NCBI GenBank assembly: GCA_949752735.1
Contig: OX457047.1
Location: forward strand, 5,162,967 to 5,226,966
DNA: 64,000 nucleotides
Direction: 5' to 3'
Source of the DNA: Lumbricus terrestris
Taxonomy: Eukaryota; Annelida; Clitellata; Crassiclitellata; Lumbricidae
Positions within the stretch are counted from its first letter, which is position 1; each line of letters starts with the position of its first letter. Below are positions 45,397-56,228 of the stretch, piece after piece. The position numbers and the translations under genes are program-made. A model generated the notes under the pieces. That model saw only the letters and a program-made list of their open reading frames with translations, made no database searches and was not told the origin of the DNA.

Positions 45397-46101
45397 AGGA
45401 GCATGAATTTAGTTTGTCTATGGGACCGTCATATGAATGACGTCACGCACCTAGGTGTGGAGAGATCACACATCTGTGACGGCCCCTTACTAGCCACCAT
45501 ATGACTCTGGGTTGTCGCGTGGAACGACGGGGCAAAAATTACCATAAAGTGTGTGACGTCTTTTATGGACGGCCCTGAAACTATTAGGTCTGACATTGTC
45601 ATTTTACTTGAGGGTATCGTCTGTTTTGAGACGTTACAAGAAGCAATAATTTTTACTCAGCCACTAACTAGCAACAGTCAACCACCAATCTGCAATCGCA
45701 ACGAGTCCTTAGCCTAAGTGGGTAGTCCTAACCTAACAATTGAAGACCACGATAAGCAATTATTGTCTAATGTTTTATTATTATTAATCCAAAGTTTAAC
45801 GTCATCGTATGACAACAAAGGTCGTTGACGACAATGCAATATAAGTGTACTGTAAGAGTAGTAAAAATAAACTTATAGAATACAAACAACATCAAAGAGG
45901 TGTCTAAGCGAAACTTTACAATTTCAATGACATTCAATTTTTGGACAACATAAAGTAGATCATCTGACAATCGCTCAGTTTGACACATTAGGATAAAGGG
46001 GTTACATATCTCAACATTAGACAGTATAATTGTACAATGATTGTCTCATACAACCAATCACACTAGTAACCAAAGTAAGCAGTTTTTGCTACAAAAGTTC
46101 A

Positions 46102-46106
<5 letters not shown>

Positions 46107-46131
<25 letters not shown>
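46107..46131. repeat. (AT)n microsatellite
   Basis: Short pure AT run. Confidence 0.9.
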
Positions 46132-46134
<3 letters not shown>

Positions 46135-46329
46135 TGCATCAATACCAACAATATTTAATGTAATGTTCATGGGCGGAGTTTGGTTGGCGATCTTGGGGGG
46201 GCTAAAAATAATTCTCGGCCGGAAGCAGTAGATGTCTTTTTGGTCATCGATTTGCAAACCTCATAAAAACATACCATTTTCCGGACAGTGACAATTCTTT
46301 TAAAAAGTCCGTTATTTTGAAATGTCCAT

Positions 46330-47215
46330 AATTTCAATTATAATTATTAAAAGGTGTGCAATTATTGTAAATGTGTGCCAAGACTAAAAAAGGTGTCTAA
46401 TTGCAAATATGTGTTAAAACTAAAAAGCCCAGTGTTTTGAAATGTTCATAATTGCAATTAGAATATATAAAAAGGTGTGCAATTGCAAATGTGTGCTAAA
46501 ACTGAAAAAGTCCATTGTTTTGAAATGTTCATAATTGCGATTATAGTAAAAAAGGTGTGCAATTGCAAATGTGTGCCAAAACTTAAAAAAGGTGTGCAAA
46601 TGCAAATGTAAGCTAAAACTAAAAAGTCCATTGTTTTGAAATGTTCATAGATGCAATTAAAATTTTAAAAAGGTGTGCAATTGCAAAAGTGTGCTAAAAC
46701 TGAAAAGTAAATTGTTTTGAAATGTCCATAATTGGAATTATAATAAAGAAAGGTGTGCAGTTGCAAATGTGTGCTAAAACTGAAAAGTAAATTGTAATTA
46801 TAATAAAAAAGGTGTGCAATTGCAAATGTGTGCCAGAACTAAAAAAAGGTGTGCAATTGCAAATGTGTGCTAAAACTGAAAAGTCCATTGTTTTGAAATG
46901 TCCATAATTGGAATTATAATAAAGAAAGGTGTGCAGTTGCAAATGTGTGCTAAAACTGAAAAGTAAATTGTAATTATAATAAAAGCGGTGTGCAATTGCC
47001 AATGTGTGCCAAAACTAAAAAAGGGTGTGTAATTGCAAATGTGTGCTAAAACTAAAAAGTCCATTGGTTTGAAATTTTCATAATTGCAATTTTAATTTTT
47101 AAAAGGTGTACAATTGCAAATCTGTGCTAAAACTGAAAAGTCCGTTGTTTCGAAATGTCCATCATTGCAACTATAATAAAAAGGTGTGCAATTGCAAATG
47201 TGTGCCAAAATTAAA
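46330..47215. repeat. Satellite array of GGTGTGCAATTGCAAATGTG units
   Basis: About 14 copies of a 40-bp unit A (AAAGGTGTGCAATTGCAAAT, GTGTGCCAAAACT) that often alternates with a 43-bp unit B (AGTCCATTGTTTTGAAATGT, ATAATTGCAATTATAATA), giving an 83-bp higher-order repeat. Antisense ORFs (LAHICNCTPFF...) only reflect the repeat. The copy at 46385-46402 has the dispersed core AAAGGTGTCTAA. Confidence 0.92.
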
Positions 47216-47335
47216 TATTTCGGTTTTCTCAGAAACTTGACGTGCTGCAAGAACATCAAAAACACCACTGCATTCAGCAGACCATAATCTACTATAACAA
47301 ATAGCTGAAGTTTTTCCAGTATCAAAATAAATCAA

Positions 47336-48545
47336 TTGGCCAGTGTTACTGGAGTAATGTTGTGCAAACCAGCTTCGCAATTACCGAGGCAGCTGAGATC
47401 TGTGTCTCGCTCTCTCATACAAGACGTGACACGCCATCTGGTGCAAAATTTTATCCTGGGCCGAATTGATACCTGCAATGTTGCCTTTGCCAGCTTGCCA
47501 CAGCGCAGTATCATTCGGATTCAGGCGGTCATCAATGCTGCTGCTCGACTAGTCCTGCGATTAAATAAGTTCGACCATATTTCTACCGCGATTCGAGACC
47601 AGCTTCAGTGGCCTGGAATGGTTCTAGGACGATTGGCGTAATTACCGCTAGTAAAGAGAAACATCGTCGGCTTCTGTTAATTCTAAGATATATTCACAAA
47701 CAGCAAATAGCACATCAGAATATTAATTACGCATCCAAATAAACGTATTTTGTTATGTACGATTAAAGGCCTATCGCAGACCATCAAAGTGCTACGTCAA
47801 ATTAGGCCTGATTGGCTTGTCTTATTCTTTAACCAAAACCCTCAGTTCTTGTTGTTGTATAAAAAGGATTTTGTAAAAAGGATAAACAAATGCTCTTACT
47901 TAGTCTAATTGCGTGTATAGTTGCAGATCTATCTGACTAGTTACCTGTCTAATAACGCTTGCCGCTTCAGTATATTTTCACATTTCACTTCTTATAATTT
48001 CATTACAAATTTAGTACAATCATTATGTGGTAGATTGAGTCTGTGTCATATCACTTTATAATAATGTTTCTCTTGACTATTATATCGGTATTTGCGACAT
48101 CTCTCTTTCATCCTTAGTTAATAAATTGCAATGACCACTAGATCGGTGATCAAACGTCCTCAGTGATCAACCGTCCGGTGATTAATCGTCCGCGCACCCT
48201 TGGAATAGGCGAGCGCATCAAGTTCAAACTTTGCACCATGATGCACAAAATGTCTGAACAACCGCGCACCACCCTACCTCGTGGACAGCCTCAGATCGCT
48301 GGCAGATGATCCTATTAGGTCACGTATGCGGTCGTCCAAGACCGACGACGTATTCGACCATGCAACCAAAACTAAAGCGGGTGATCGTGCCTTTCGCTAG
48401 CCCATGCGCTTGGAACAGTCTTCCAGCATCAGTTCAAGAAATAAAAACTCAATCTGCTTTTAGAGAACAGTTGAAGTTGCACCTGCTTCCGGGCTGTTTG
48501 CATTTATGCTAAACTTTGACAATAATATAATTAGGCTTTGTTTGG
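47336..48545 (+). pseudogene. CR1-like LINE C-terminal remnant, interrupted
   Basis: LVQNFILGRIDTCNVAFASL, IQAVINAAARLVLRLNKFDH up to about 47640, then about 540 bp of unrelated DNA, then GERIKFKLCTMMHK (48200) and FASPCAWNSLPASVQEIKTQ (48395) with frame changes. Order and spacing are those of one element split by an insertion or a rearrangement. Confidence 0.78.
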
Positions 48546-48844
48546 AAACCATCCTAGAAGTAGCTTTCTACCGACGATGCTATACAAATTGTCTTCATTA
48601 CAATGGCAAAAAACATGAATATGGGAATTCTTGGGGGGGCTTAGCTCCCCCTAGCCCCTGATAAACTCCGCCCATGGTAATGTTTCTTGTACAAAAGCAA
48701 CCTGCACATTTAAAACATCAATTAAATAATTATAGTAATATTAATATTAAATTATTTATCTAAGATACAAATGCCATGTACAACTATGCCACAAACTGTT
48801 TATTCACAAAATACAACCTTCAGTTATAAGTTTAATTAATCGAT

Positions 48845-49545
48845 GCACTTGATTTTGATATAAATTGACAGTCATTAGAGTTTTAACAGAAATTTCATCT
48901 TTATATATTTGACATGTATTTCGTAATGACTTCGAAATATTTTCTTTTTTGCACTCAATTAAAATGTGATGAATTGTCTCTTTGACGCAGGGCTGTTTTT
49001 AAGGAATTTTTAGAACTGCACAAACCCTTCTGTCCTTTCCCATCCTCCATGGTAAATTACTCCCAATCGGAGGAAAATGACCTTTTCCAACTAGTTTTAA
49101 CTGCACAGAAGCGCTTCTACATGTTTCTACAACTGCACAAATTCATTTAGAACTGCACATTTTGTGTACAACTGCACGTTAAAAAAAAGCCCTGCTTTGA
49201 CGTGACACGTGTCACACAAACCGCTACAATGTCTTTTTATAATGAATAATCGTTGATTGGTGTTTGCCACTCCTAGACGCAATCTAGAAATCTGGACTTC
49301 CTTAGTCCTATAAGGATCAAAATATTTTATATCAGTACCAACATTTGAACAGATAGATTTATAAAGGATGACCTTTTTTATCACTATCATATTCTGTTTG
49401 CCATCTATCTAATATGTATTGTTTAATTAAAGTAAAAATTTCTTGAAATTCAAGAATATTAGTAGAATTAATGTGGTCAATACTTAGGGCTTCTTTAGCC
49501 AAAGAATCTGCTCTATCATTGCCACTCAAGTCTAATGTTTTATTT
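48845..49545 (-). pseudogene. RNase H-type LINE fragment split by a hAT MITE
   Basis: Antisense: SGNDRADSLAKEALSI (about 49520), QISRLRLGVANTNQRLFIIK, GLCDTCHV, then after the MITE THHILIECKKENISKSLRN. Same family as 37548-38300. Confidence 0.82.
48980..49202. mobile_element. hAT-type MITE, 207 bp
   Basis: 8-bp duplication CTTTGACG at 48980-48987 and 49195-49202; ends CAGGGCTGTTTTTAA / TTAAAAAAAAGCCCTG. Inserted in the LINE fragment, so younger than it. Interior repeats TAGAACTGCACA four times. Confidence 0.9.
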
Positions 49546-49605
49546 ATTTATTTAACCAAAGTGTAACGTCGTCGTATGACATCAAAGGCCGTTGACGACA
49601 ATTTA
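49543..49605. repeat. Tail repeat family 4
   Basis: AACCAAAGTGTAACGTCGTC, GTATGACATCAAAGGCCGTT and GACGACAAT; a second copy at 45782-45842. Similar in plan to the family 1 tail. Confidence 0.6.
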
Positions 49606-50344
49606 CAGCTTATACAGTGTAGTAACAATGAATTCATGACGTCCAAATTAACCATATAACGTTGTCATAACAATATCATTGTTCATCAAGTCTTAACATA
49701 ATATTATTGTCCGTTGTCATGTAGCGTTCATTGTTTAGTAGCAAAATGGTTAACAGTTAAAAAGCTTACAATTTATGCCAAATATTTTGCTTGGGTACAT
49801 TTATTAATATGTTGCAGTAATTGTCACATGCAAGCTATTTCACAAACTTTTCTTGATTACTATTCTTAAAACAAATTTGATTCATAGCTTATACATTTCA
49901 GTAAAAAAAAAATCTTAAACAGGTTAATATGAGAAATAATTTTGCTCTAACAAGAGCAAAGACGACAAACAATATCCCACCACAATCATGTTACAATGGC
50001 ATGACATTCAATATTAACAACAACAACAACAACAACAACAAAGCACATTTACGATCAGTTTCTCAATGCATTGTCACATCAAAGAAATATTTTTTATATC
50101 TTATTTTATTATACTAAACAATTGTACTTCATAATTCAATCTATTGATTCACCATATCCTTGAAATCAACCATCATATGAAAATTTTTCATTAGACACAT
50201 GTACTTGACGAAAAGAATCAACAACAACAAAAATTAATATTTAGAGAAGAAATAAACTCAGAAGCAAAACAGAGCTTCCAGGCACACGAGATATGCATCT
50301 TTTGATAAGTTGGTCATGCACCAAGTACAACTTTTTACATGTAT

Positions 50345-50660
50345 TTACACAATTTTCCCTTTAGTTATTTGGTTTATAAGCCTATAAACTACACTTTGCA
50401 TATAACCGTCATCAAGTAAATTCTTAGTATTGAAGTCTAACTTAAAAGCAGCACATGCATTTCTTAGTACGTCCGATATATTTTCTTTATTACAAGTTAA
50501 CAATAAATGATCTATGTTCTCTGTAACATTACATGAATTACAAAGACCACTGTCATGCTTCTTCATAAGATAAAGTCTTTCATTTAGGTTTACTTTTCCT
50601 AATCTTAATCTTGAAATTTGAACCTCTTTCTTTCTATTAAGGTCAGTGCCTGTCTAAACG
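50345..50660 (-). pseudogene. RNase H-type LINE, C-terminal fragment
   Basis: Antisense QISRLRLGKVNLNERLYLMK, GLCNSCNVTENIDHLLLTCN, then DDGYMQSVVYRLINQ. Open for about 100 codons but no catalytic part. Confidence 0.82.
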
Positions 50661-51881
50661 TCTCAGTCGCGTCGTATTTATACAGAAAGCAATTAGACTA
50701 AAGTTCTAGGCGCGTAGGACACTCCTTCCTAAACACCAGCTGTGCTATTAAGGTCTGATATAATCAGTTACAACAGATCCTAAGCATAAAGTGTCCAACA
50801 ACGTGCAAGATTCAAGAACTTCGATTGTAATTCATCTTGCAATCATTAGATAATATTGCACTGAGGAGAGAGAATCACTTTGAATCATATTTATACTTTG
50901 AGTATAATATGCCGAGAGTAAGATCCCGGCAAATAGAATCCTGCGCCTTGGTAAAAGTGTAGCAGTGGTAATTATGTGATTTATGTAGCATTTTCAAATC
51001 GGATTTAATGGTGTCTAAGTGGATTGTGATCATAATTCCTAGTAGCCCTGTTATTTGGCTGTTGACGCCTGATCAGCCAAAAAAAGGGGCTTCTTGGAAT
51101 TATGATCACACTTCATTTAAAATACTTATCTTATAGGTTCAAGTTGCTTGATATCACGGCGTTCTCCAATGCGCACCATGTCATAATCAAATCTAGGTTC
51201 ATGACATATTATATTCTGGATTCGATTTATAGCCAAGCTGCTGCTGAAATTTAGATGCACCCCGTCTGAACCAACAACTCCTGCACTGAGAATTTATGAA
51301 CTTTTCAGAAGTATCACTCCATGTTTCGCCATTGTTGGTACTGGGGCTTCTTTGTTTGTCCAGATAAGAATCTAGTATAATTTCAAGAAATACTATGTTA
51401 ACCAAATGAGTTATTTTTCAAGCAATACATTGTGTGGCATCAATGCACCAGTTTGAATCTCCTAAAAAAGATTTCTGGTCTTCTAATCCCGCTGTCTTTA
51501 GACACCTTTGAAACGCTGCTAATAAACGGCATGAAATATATGTCTTACCAAGGATCCTCTATCCTCGGAGGCTAACCTGGGGTGCTTTTTTCACCCCACT
51601 GGCAGTATGTGTGCTGAATTTCGTTACTGCTTTGAAGCTATGCCATGCACTTTTGTGCACTATTTTGATCACGGTGATTTTTACCTAACTCCATATTTTT
51701 TCTCTTTTATTTATATTGAGTGCATGGTCACGTGACTGACATCATAATCATAGTGGCAATTGTCATTGATATATACGTGAAAGAGGTTTGGATTGTTATC
51801 TGCAGTTAATGTCGCTAAAGTGATATCAGAATGAATTGAAATCGATAATAGTGGTGAACATGATGTAGAGTTCGATGTTTT

Positions 51882-52097
51882 TTTGTATGTGCACTTGTTA
51901 TAGCGCCCCTTCAAACTCGCTATTCAGAGGCGCTCCCGACTACAGAGAGGACACTGCATCGGAGTTTCACGCCGCAGCGCAGAGCAATTGCGAGTGAAGG
52001 ATTTGCCCAAGGTCCCTTCGCGGCGACTTGAGGTGGATTCATCTGCAACCCTTCGGCTGCAAGGGGACGAACATATCCACTACACCACCGCGCCCAC
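51882..52097 (-). repeat. Full-length tRNA-derived SINE, family 2 tail
   Basis: Read antisense: GTGGGCGCGGTGGTGTAGTG (A box), core CCTTGGGCAAATCCTTCACT, CGGCGTGAAACTCCGATGCA, GGGAGCGCCTCTGAATAGCG, end GGCGCTATAACAAGTGCACA. Most complete copy in the window. Confidence 0.85.
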
Positions 52098-52171
52098 AAT
52101 GATAGTACTGTAGGCTAGTGATGTTTCGTTAAATTAAGGTGAATGTAGGAGGAAAATATCGTTTACAAATG

Positions 52172-52365
52172 GAGACAATCAGTGCCTAAAGTGGGGAAAA
52201 ATAATTGCATGGACGCCCCTTACCTCTCCAAAAGAAATGCCTGGACGCCCCTTACCTTTCCAGTCTGCACTCGCCAATAAGTGGCTGGACGGCGTTCAGA
52301 TTTTAAAACAAGTGCATGGACGCCGTCCATGACCGTCTAGGCACACTTTAAGCCCTGGAGACAAT
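52172..52365. mobile_element. hAT-type MITE, 178 bp
   Basis: 8-bp duplication GAGACAAT at 52172-52179 and 52358-52365; ends CAGTGCCTAAAGTG / CACTTTAAGCCCTG with imperfect pairing. Contains TGGACGCCCCTTACC twice. Confidence 0.87.
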
Positions 52366-52467
52366 CAATAATAAAGTAGATTCCGATCGGACAAAATCAT
52401 CATATTTCTGTATATTGCATATCGAGCAGGTATTGCAAATAATTATAGATGGTGCAACGTTATCATA

Positions 52468-52507
52468 CGACACCTTTAAAACAATAATAATTTTGTTTAT
52501 ATAAACT
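52468..52507 (-). promoter_or_regulatory. Bipartite motif
   Basis: Antisense: TATAAA, 19 bp, AAGGTGTCG. Confidence 0.55.
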
Positions 52508-54473
52508 TCTGTTAATAACGTAATTCCATTATGAATTTGTCGTGCGAACAGAAAGAAGTGGCTATAACTATGAGTGGCTGACTAACCTCTTAGTTATAAG
52601 ATTTTGTTTCTGGCGTAATATGGAAATCGTCAATTGTTATCGTTTAATTGATTGAGTCATGGGCGCTTTTCAGTATAGGCATACATAAATTAGGATGCTT
52701 TCGGTTCTTTTATATCTCACCTGGTTCTCTTTTAATTTTTTTACGTCCTGCTAGAAGTTGGGTCTTCGTTCACTTCGCTGGAAGACTTCTTGCTTTTAAT
52801 ACAACTTCGGCTTTCAATGCCTCTGTTATATCAGCTGAATCATTGTGCTGGTCGGTTATTGGCGGAGTTACTATGTATTCACAGTGGTAATAGTTTCTAT
52901 CTTATCCACACAATGTACATGTACGTTGACAAATACCATGAACGCCGCCCTCTTTTATCCATGATTTGGACTGGCACTGACTTGCTTTTGTCGCACGAAC
53001 GTACATTGACGGATTGCAGACGATAGAGAAAAACTTGTGAAACAGAAACACTTTTCGATAACTGGTAGATAGAAAATAGCACACTGTATTGAAGTCTGTG
53101 ATTTGTTTGACCAATTGTCACTTTAATCTTTCATTTAAAGAGGCGCATACAAGAGAATACTGGCGCACGCTCGGTCGCTCTATTTAGATGGCGCTTAAAA
53201 AACTTAAAAGTGGTGTCCAATTTATCTCAAACTTTCTCATCAATCCTTGGGTATAATGTATGTATGTGCATTTGTCATAGTGCCACTTCAAGATTCCTAC
53301 TCAGAAGCGCTCTCGACTCCAGCGCGGACACTGAATCGGAGTTTCACGCCAAAGCGCTAATATAAATTGTTAAGTTTCTTTTCAGTGACCGCTGCTTGGT
53401 TTCTTATTAAAGACACTGGGTGATAAAAAAGATCGTAATCGCTGCCCTCCTCCTTCATCTAGTGTTAGACTGGCACCGTCAGGGTACAAACAGTTGAATC
53501 ATTGGATGTCTGACCTTTGCTTCTTATACGATATTATCTTTCTCCGTAAATTTAGTTCATCACCAACCTATGACGTAACTGGAGCGCCTCTGAGTAGTTT
53601 CCTTGAAAAGGCGCTTTATAAATACTTGAGTAAATGAATGAGTGAATGAATATCAAATTATTTTGTCAGCTGGCAGTGCTGAGAAATTGCTGTGAGCGAA
53701 AGACTTGCTGAAAGTCGCTACACAGAGATCACAAGCTGCTACTTACTCTGTCATTCAACCTTATAGGCAGTCCTGCATGGGAGTGGTATTGTCGGTATTG
53801 TCGGACTGCAAACAGTGGCGGAGTTTGCATAGAACGGGTAATTTGTTTAGCTACATTGCGTTATTACTGTTTACAGGGATCATTAGCGACGCTCTCATCC
53901 TTAATCGAGGCTTGAGGATGGCACTGTTCAAATGGATGGGCGGATCCAAATTTGACGAGGGCTTATGAAAACAGAGGCCGTTGTCCTCGAGAAATTTGTT
54001 TCTCATAATACAGCTCTCACAAGAAAATAAAATAAATAAATAAATTAGAAAATAAATAAGTAAAAAAAGAGAAAGAGAAAAGGAACAACAAATAAATAAG
54101 CCGCTGATGACATGCGTCGAATAATATTATTGTGTTTGAATGCACCTTTTTATTTCTGCGCTGTGCATCACATTCTAGATCAATCGACAAAGCCAATCCG
54201 AAGCCTATATAAAGGAGGAGCGACTAGTGTTTAATACAATCCCCTTCTGCCCACTAACAACGTCTCTAATCAATAGACTAGTTCCAAATTTCGCTATAGG
54301 CCTTCTAAGATGTACAGGGAGAAAACGTAAACTGTGTGTACATAATAATTTACAATGCAATTTTTAATCTACTTGAACACCTTTATTTCGCATTTACCGG
54401 TGCCATATAGACCCAATAGTCAGTTTTTCGCTTGTCTAAATCGGCCCTTTTTCCAAAAACTTACATTGAGTTC

Positions 54474-54972
54474 GGTAGCAACCATTGAGATGTATTTTAT
54501 ATATAATATACACGCTAGAGAGAGCATGACGTATTTGCCTGCAGTCAAATATGAAGTCACAAATTTAGCCTACATCGCTCGACCAATCATAAGCGATTTC
54601 TTATACCGACCAATCACACACAGTCTTACAGCATCGATTTGAAAAATAAATAAAACGACATCAGCATTTTTATAATAGAACGAACATGTCGATGCTTGTT
54701 TGTTAATTTTGCAGTTTCTTGCAATATTGACAAGTAAACATCGACAAGTTCGTCTTATTATAAAAATGCTGATATTATTTTATTTATTTTCCTCCCACAT
54801 CGATGTTGTACGACTGTGATTGGTCGGTATGAGAAATCGCCTACGATTGGTTTGTGCGAATTAGACAGATATGATGTGATTGGTCTGTGCGAATTAGACC
54901 GACTTCAATATAGAGGCTTGATACTCTCTCTAGTGATATATTCATTATATAATACACCTCTATGGTAGCAAC
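54474..54972. repeat. Long inverted repeat (foldback), arms about 225-235 bp
   Basis: Left arm 54474-54697 and right arm 54738-54972 pair along their length: GGTAGCAACC with GTTGCTACC, CTAGAGAGAG with CTCTCTCTAG, ACCGACCAATCAC with GTGATTGGTCGGT, CAGCATTTTTATAAT with ATTATAAAAATGCTG. The arms have diverged; the loop is about 40 nt. Confidence 0.88.
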
Positions 54973-55325
54973 AGCAAGTATGGCGGTCAAAGGCGTTGTT
55001 AAGCAATGATAATCTGGATTATGCTTATACACCTTTGGATCGCGTTCCCCAAAGCCATTATATTAGTATATTTCCTTAAAACACTTACTAGGCGTTTCAA
55101 CTCGACTCGGAATCTGCTAAAAATTAAAGATAGCCCCTCCCACTTCTGGCTTGGCCGACCAGAAGTGACCCAGTACTTAGGCCATTAGTGTTAAATTATC
55201 GAACCCACTGTTGTAAAGCCGACCTGCGTGTCGTGCTACAGTGGGCCGTATTTCGTATAACATGTACTTGTAATCAATCATTCTGCGGTGTGTCAGATTG
55301 AGTGATTAAAGGAAAATATTATTAT

Positions 55326-56228
55326 TGTAGCGAAATTGGGGAAGGGACCCTCCCCATTTTCTTTAGCGCTTCCTGCCTCTTCTGCCTTCTCCTGTTGTCC
55401 GTTTCCCGCGCTCCAGCCTGCCTCTTTTCGAGGCCACCCGTACTCTGAACGGCACGTGCTTCATGTTTCCCGCGCTCTAGCCTGCCTCTTTTGAGGCCGC
55501 TTGCCTTTTGGCCTTCTAGTGCCTCTAGTTTCCCGCGCGATAGCCTGCCTCTTTTGAGGCCGCTTGCCTTTTGGTCCTCTAGTGCCTCTAGTTTCCCGCG
55601 CTCTAGCCTGCCTCTTTAAAGGCTGGCCTGCCTCTTTCAGAAGGCTAGCCTGCCTCTTTAAAGGCTAGCCTGCCTCTTTAAAGGCTGGCCTGCCTCTTTC
55701 GAAAAGGCTGGCCTGTCTCTTTTGAGGCTAGCCTGCCTCTTTTGAGGCTAGCCTGCCTTTTCGTTCCCGCGTTACTTTAGCCACGACCACCCCCGGGTAG
55801 TGTATATAAGGGGCTGTGTTTTAGCAAGAGCAGTCATCGACGAGTCATCGAGGGAGTCCATCCGAGAGATACGTAGTGAAGTCAGTCATCGACGAGTCAG
55901 CGAGGCAGTCAGTCCGTGACGTACAGCAGACGAGTAGTGGACCAACGGACGATTTAGCGACCGTGTGACAGTTTGTCGTTGTGAGAATAAAGATCGTGTC
56001 TTCATTCGAACGTCGTGGTGTTCTCTACGGGCGGAGCGGCCGGAAGTGTCCCACCTTTCCTTCGAAATACCCCGGAGGCGAACTCACGTTTCCACCCCCC
56101 TGAAACGACACGCGTCCTTCCACTTCCGCTATCCTGGTTACACGGAAGCTTGGGCGTACGGCTGGGAAATCGGGGCAACCGGGTCCGTTACACTGGTGCA
56201 AGAAGAGGAGGCTCCTTAATTCCGTTAC
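55326..56228 (+). mobile_element. Solo LTR, about 900 bp
   Basis: Starts TGTAGCGAAATTGG and ends GGGTCCGTTACA (TG...CA), bounded by TTAT on both sides. Contains TATATAAGG at about 55803 and AATAAAGATCGTG at about 55986, in promoter-then-poly(A) order. U3 holds a tandem of CTGCCTCTTTTGAGGC units (55395-55760). No internal coding region beside it, so it is a recombined single LTR; superfamily (Ty3-like?) not provable here. Confidence 0.8.

Noticed and set aside
46330..47215. CRISPR-like alternating repeats
   Set aside because: The alternating parts are both repeated (A and B units); there are no unique spacers, and the DNA is animal.
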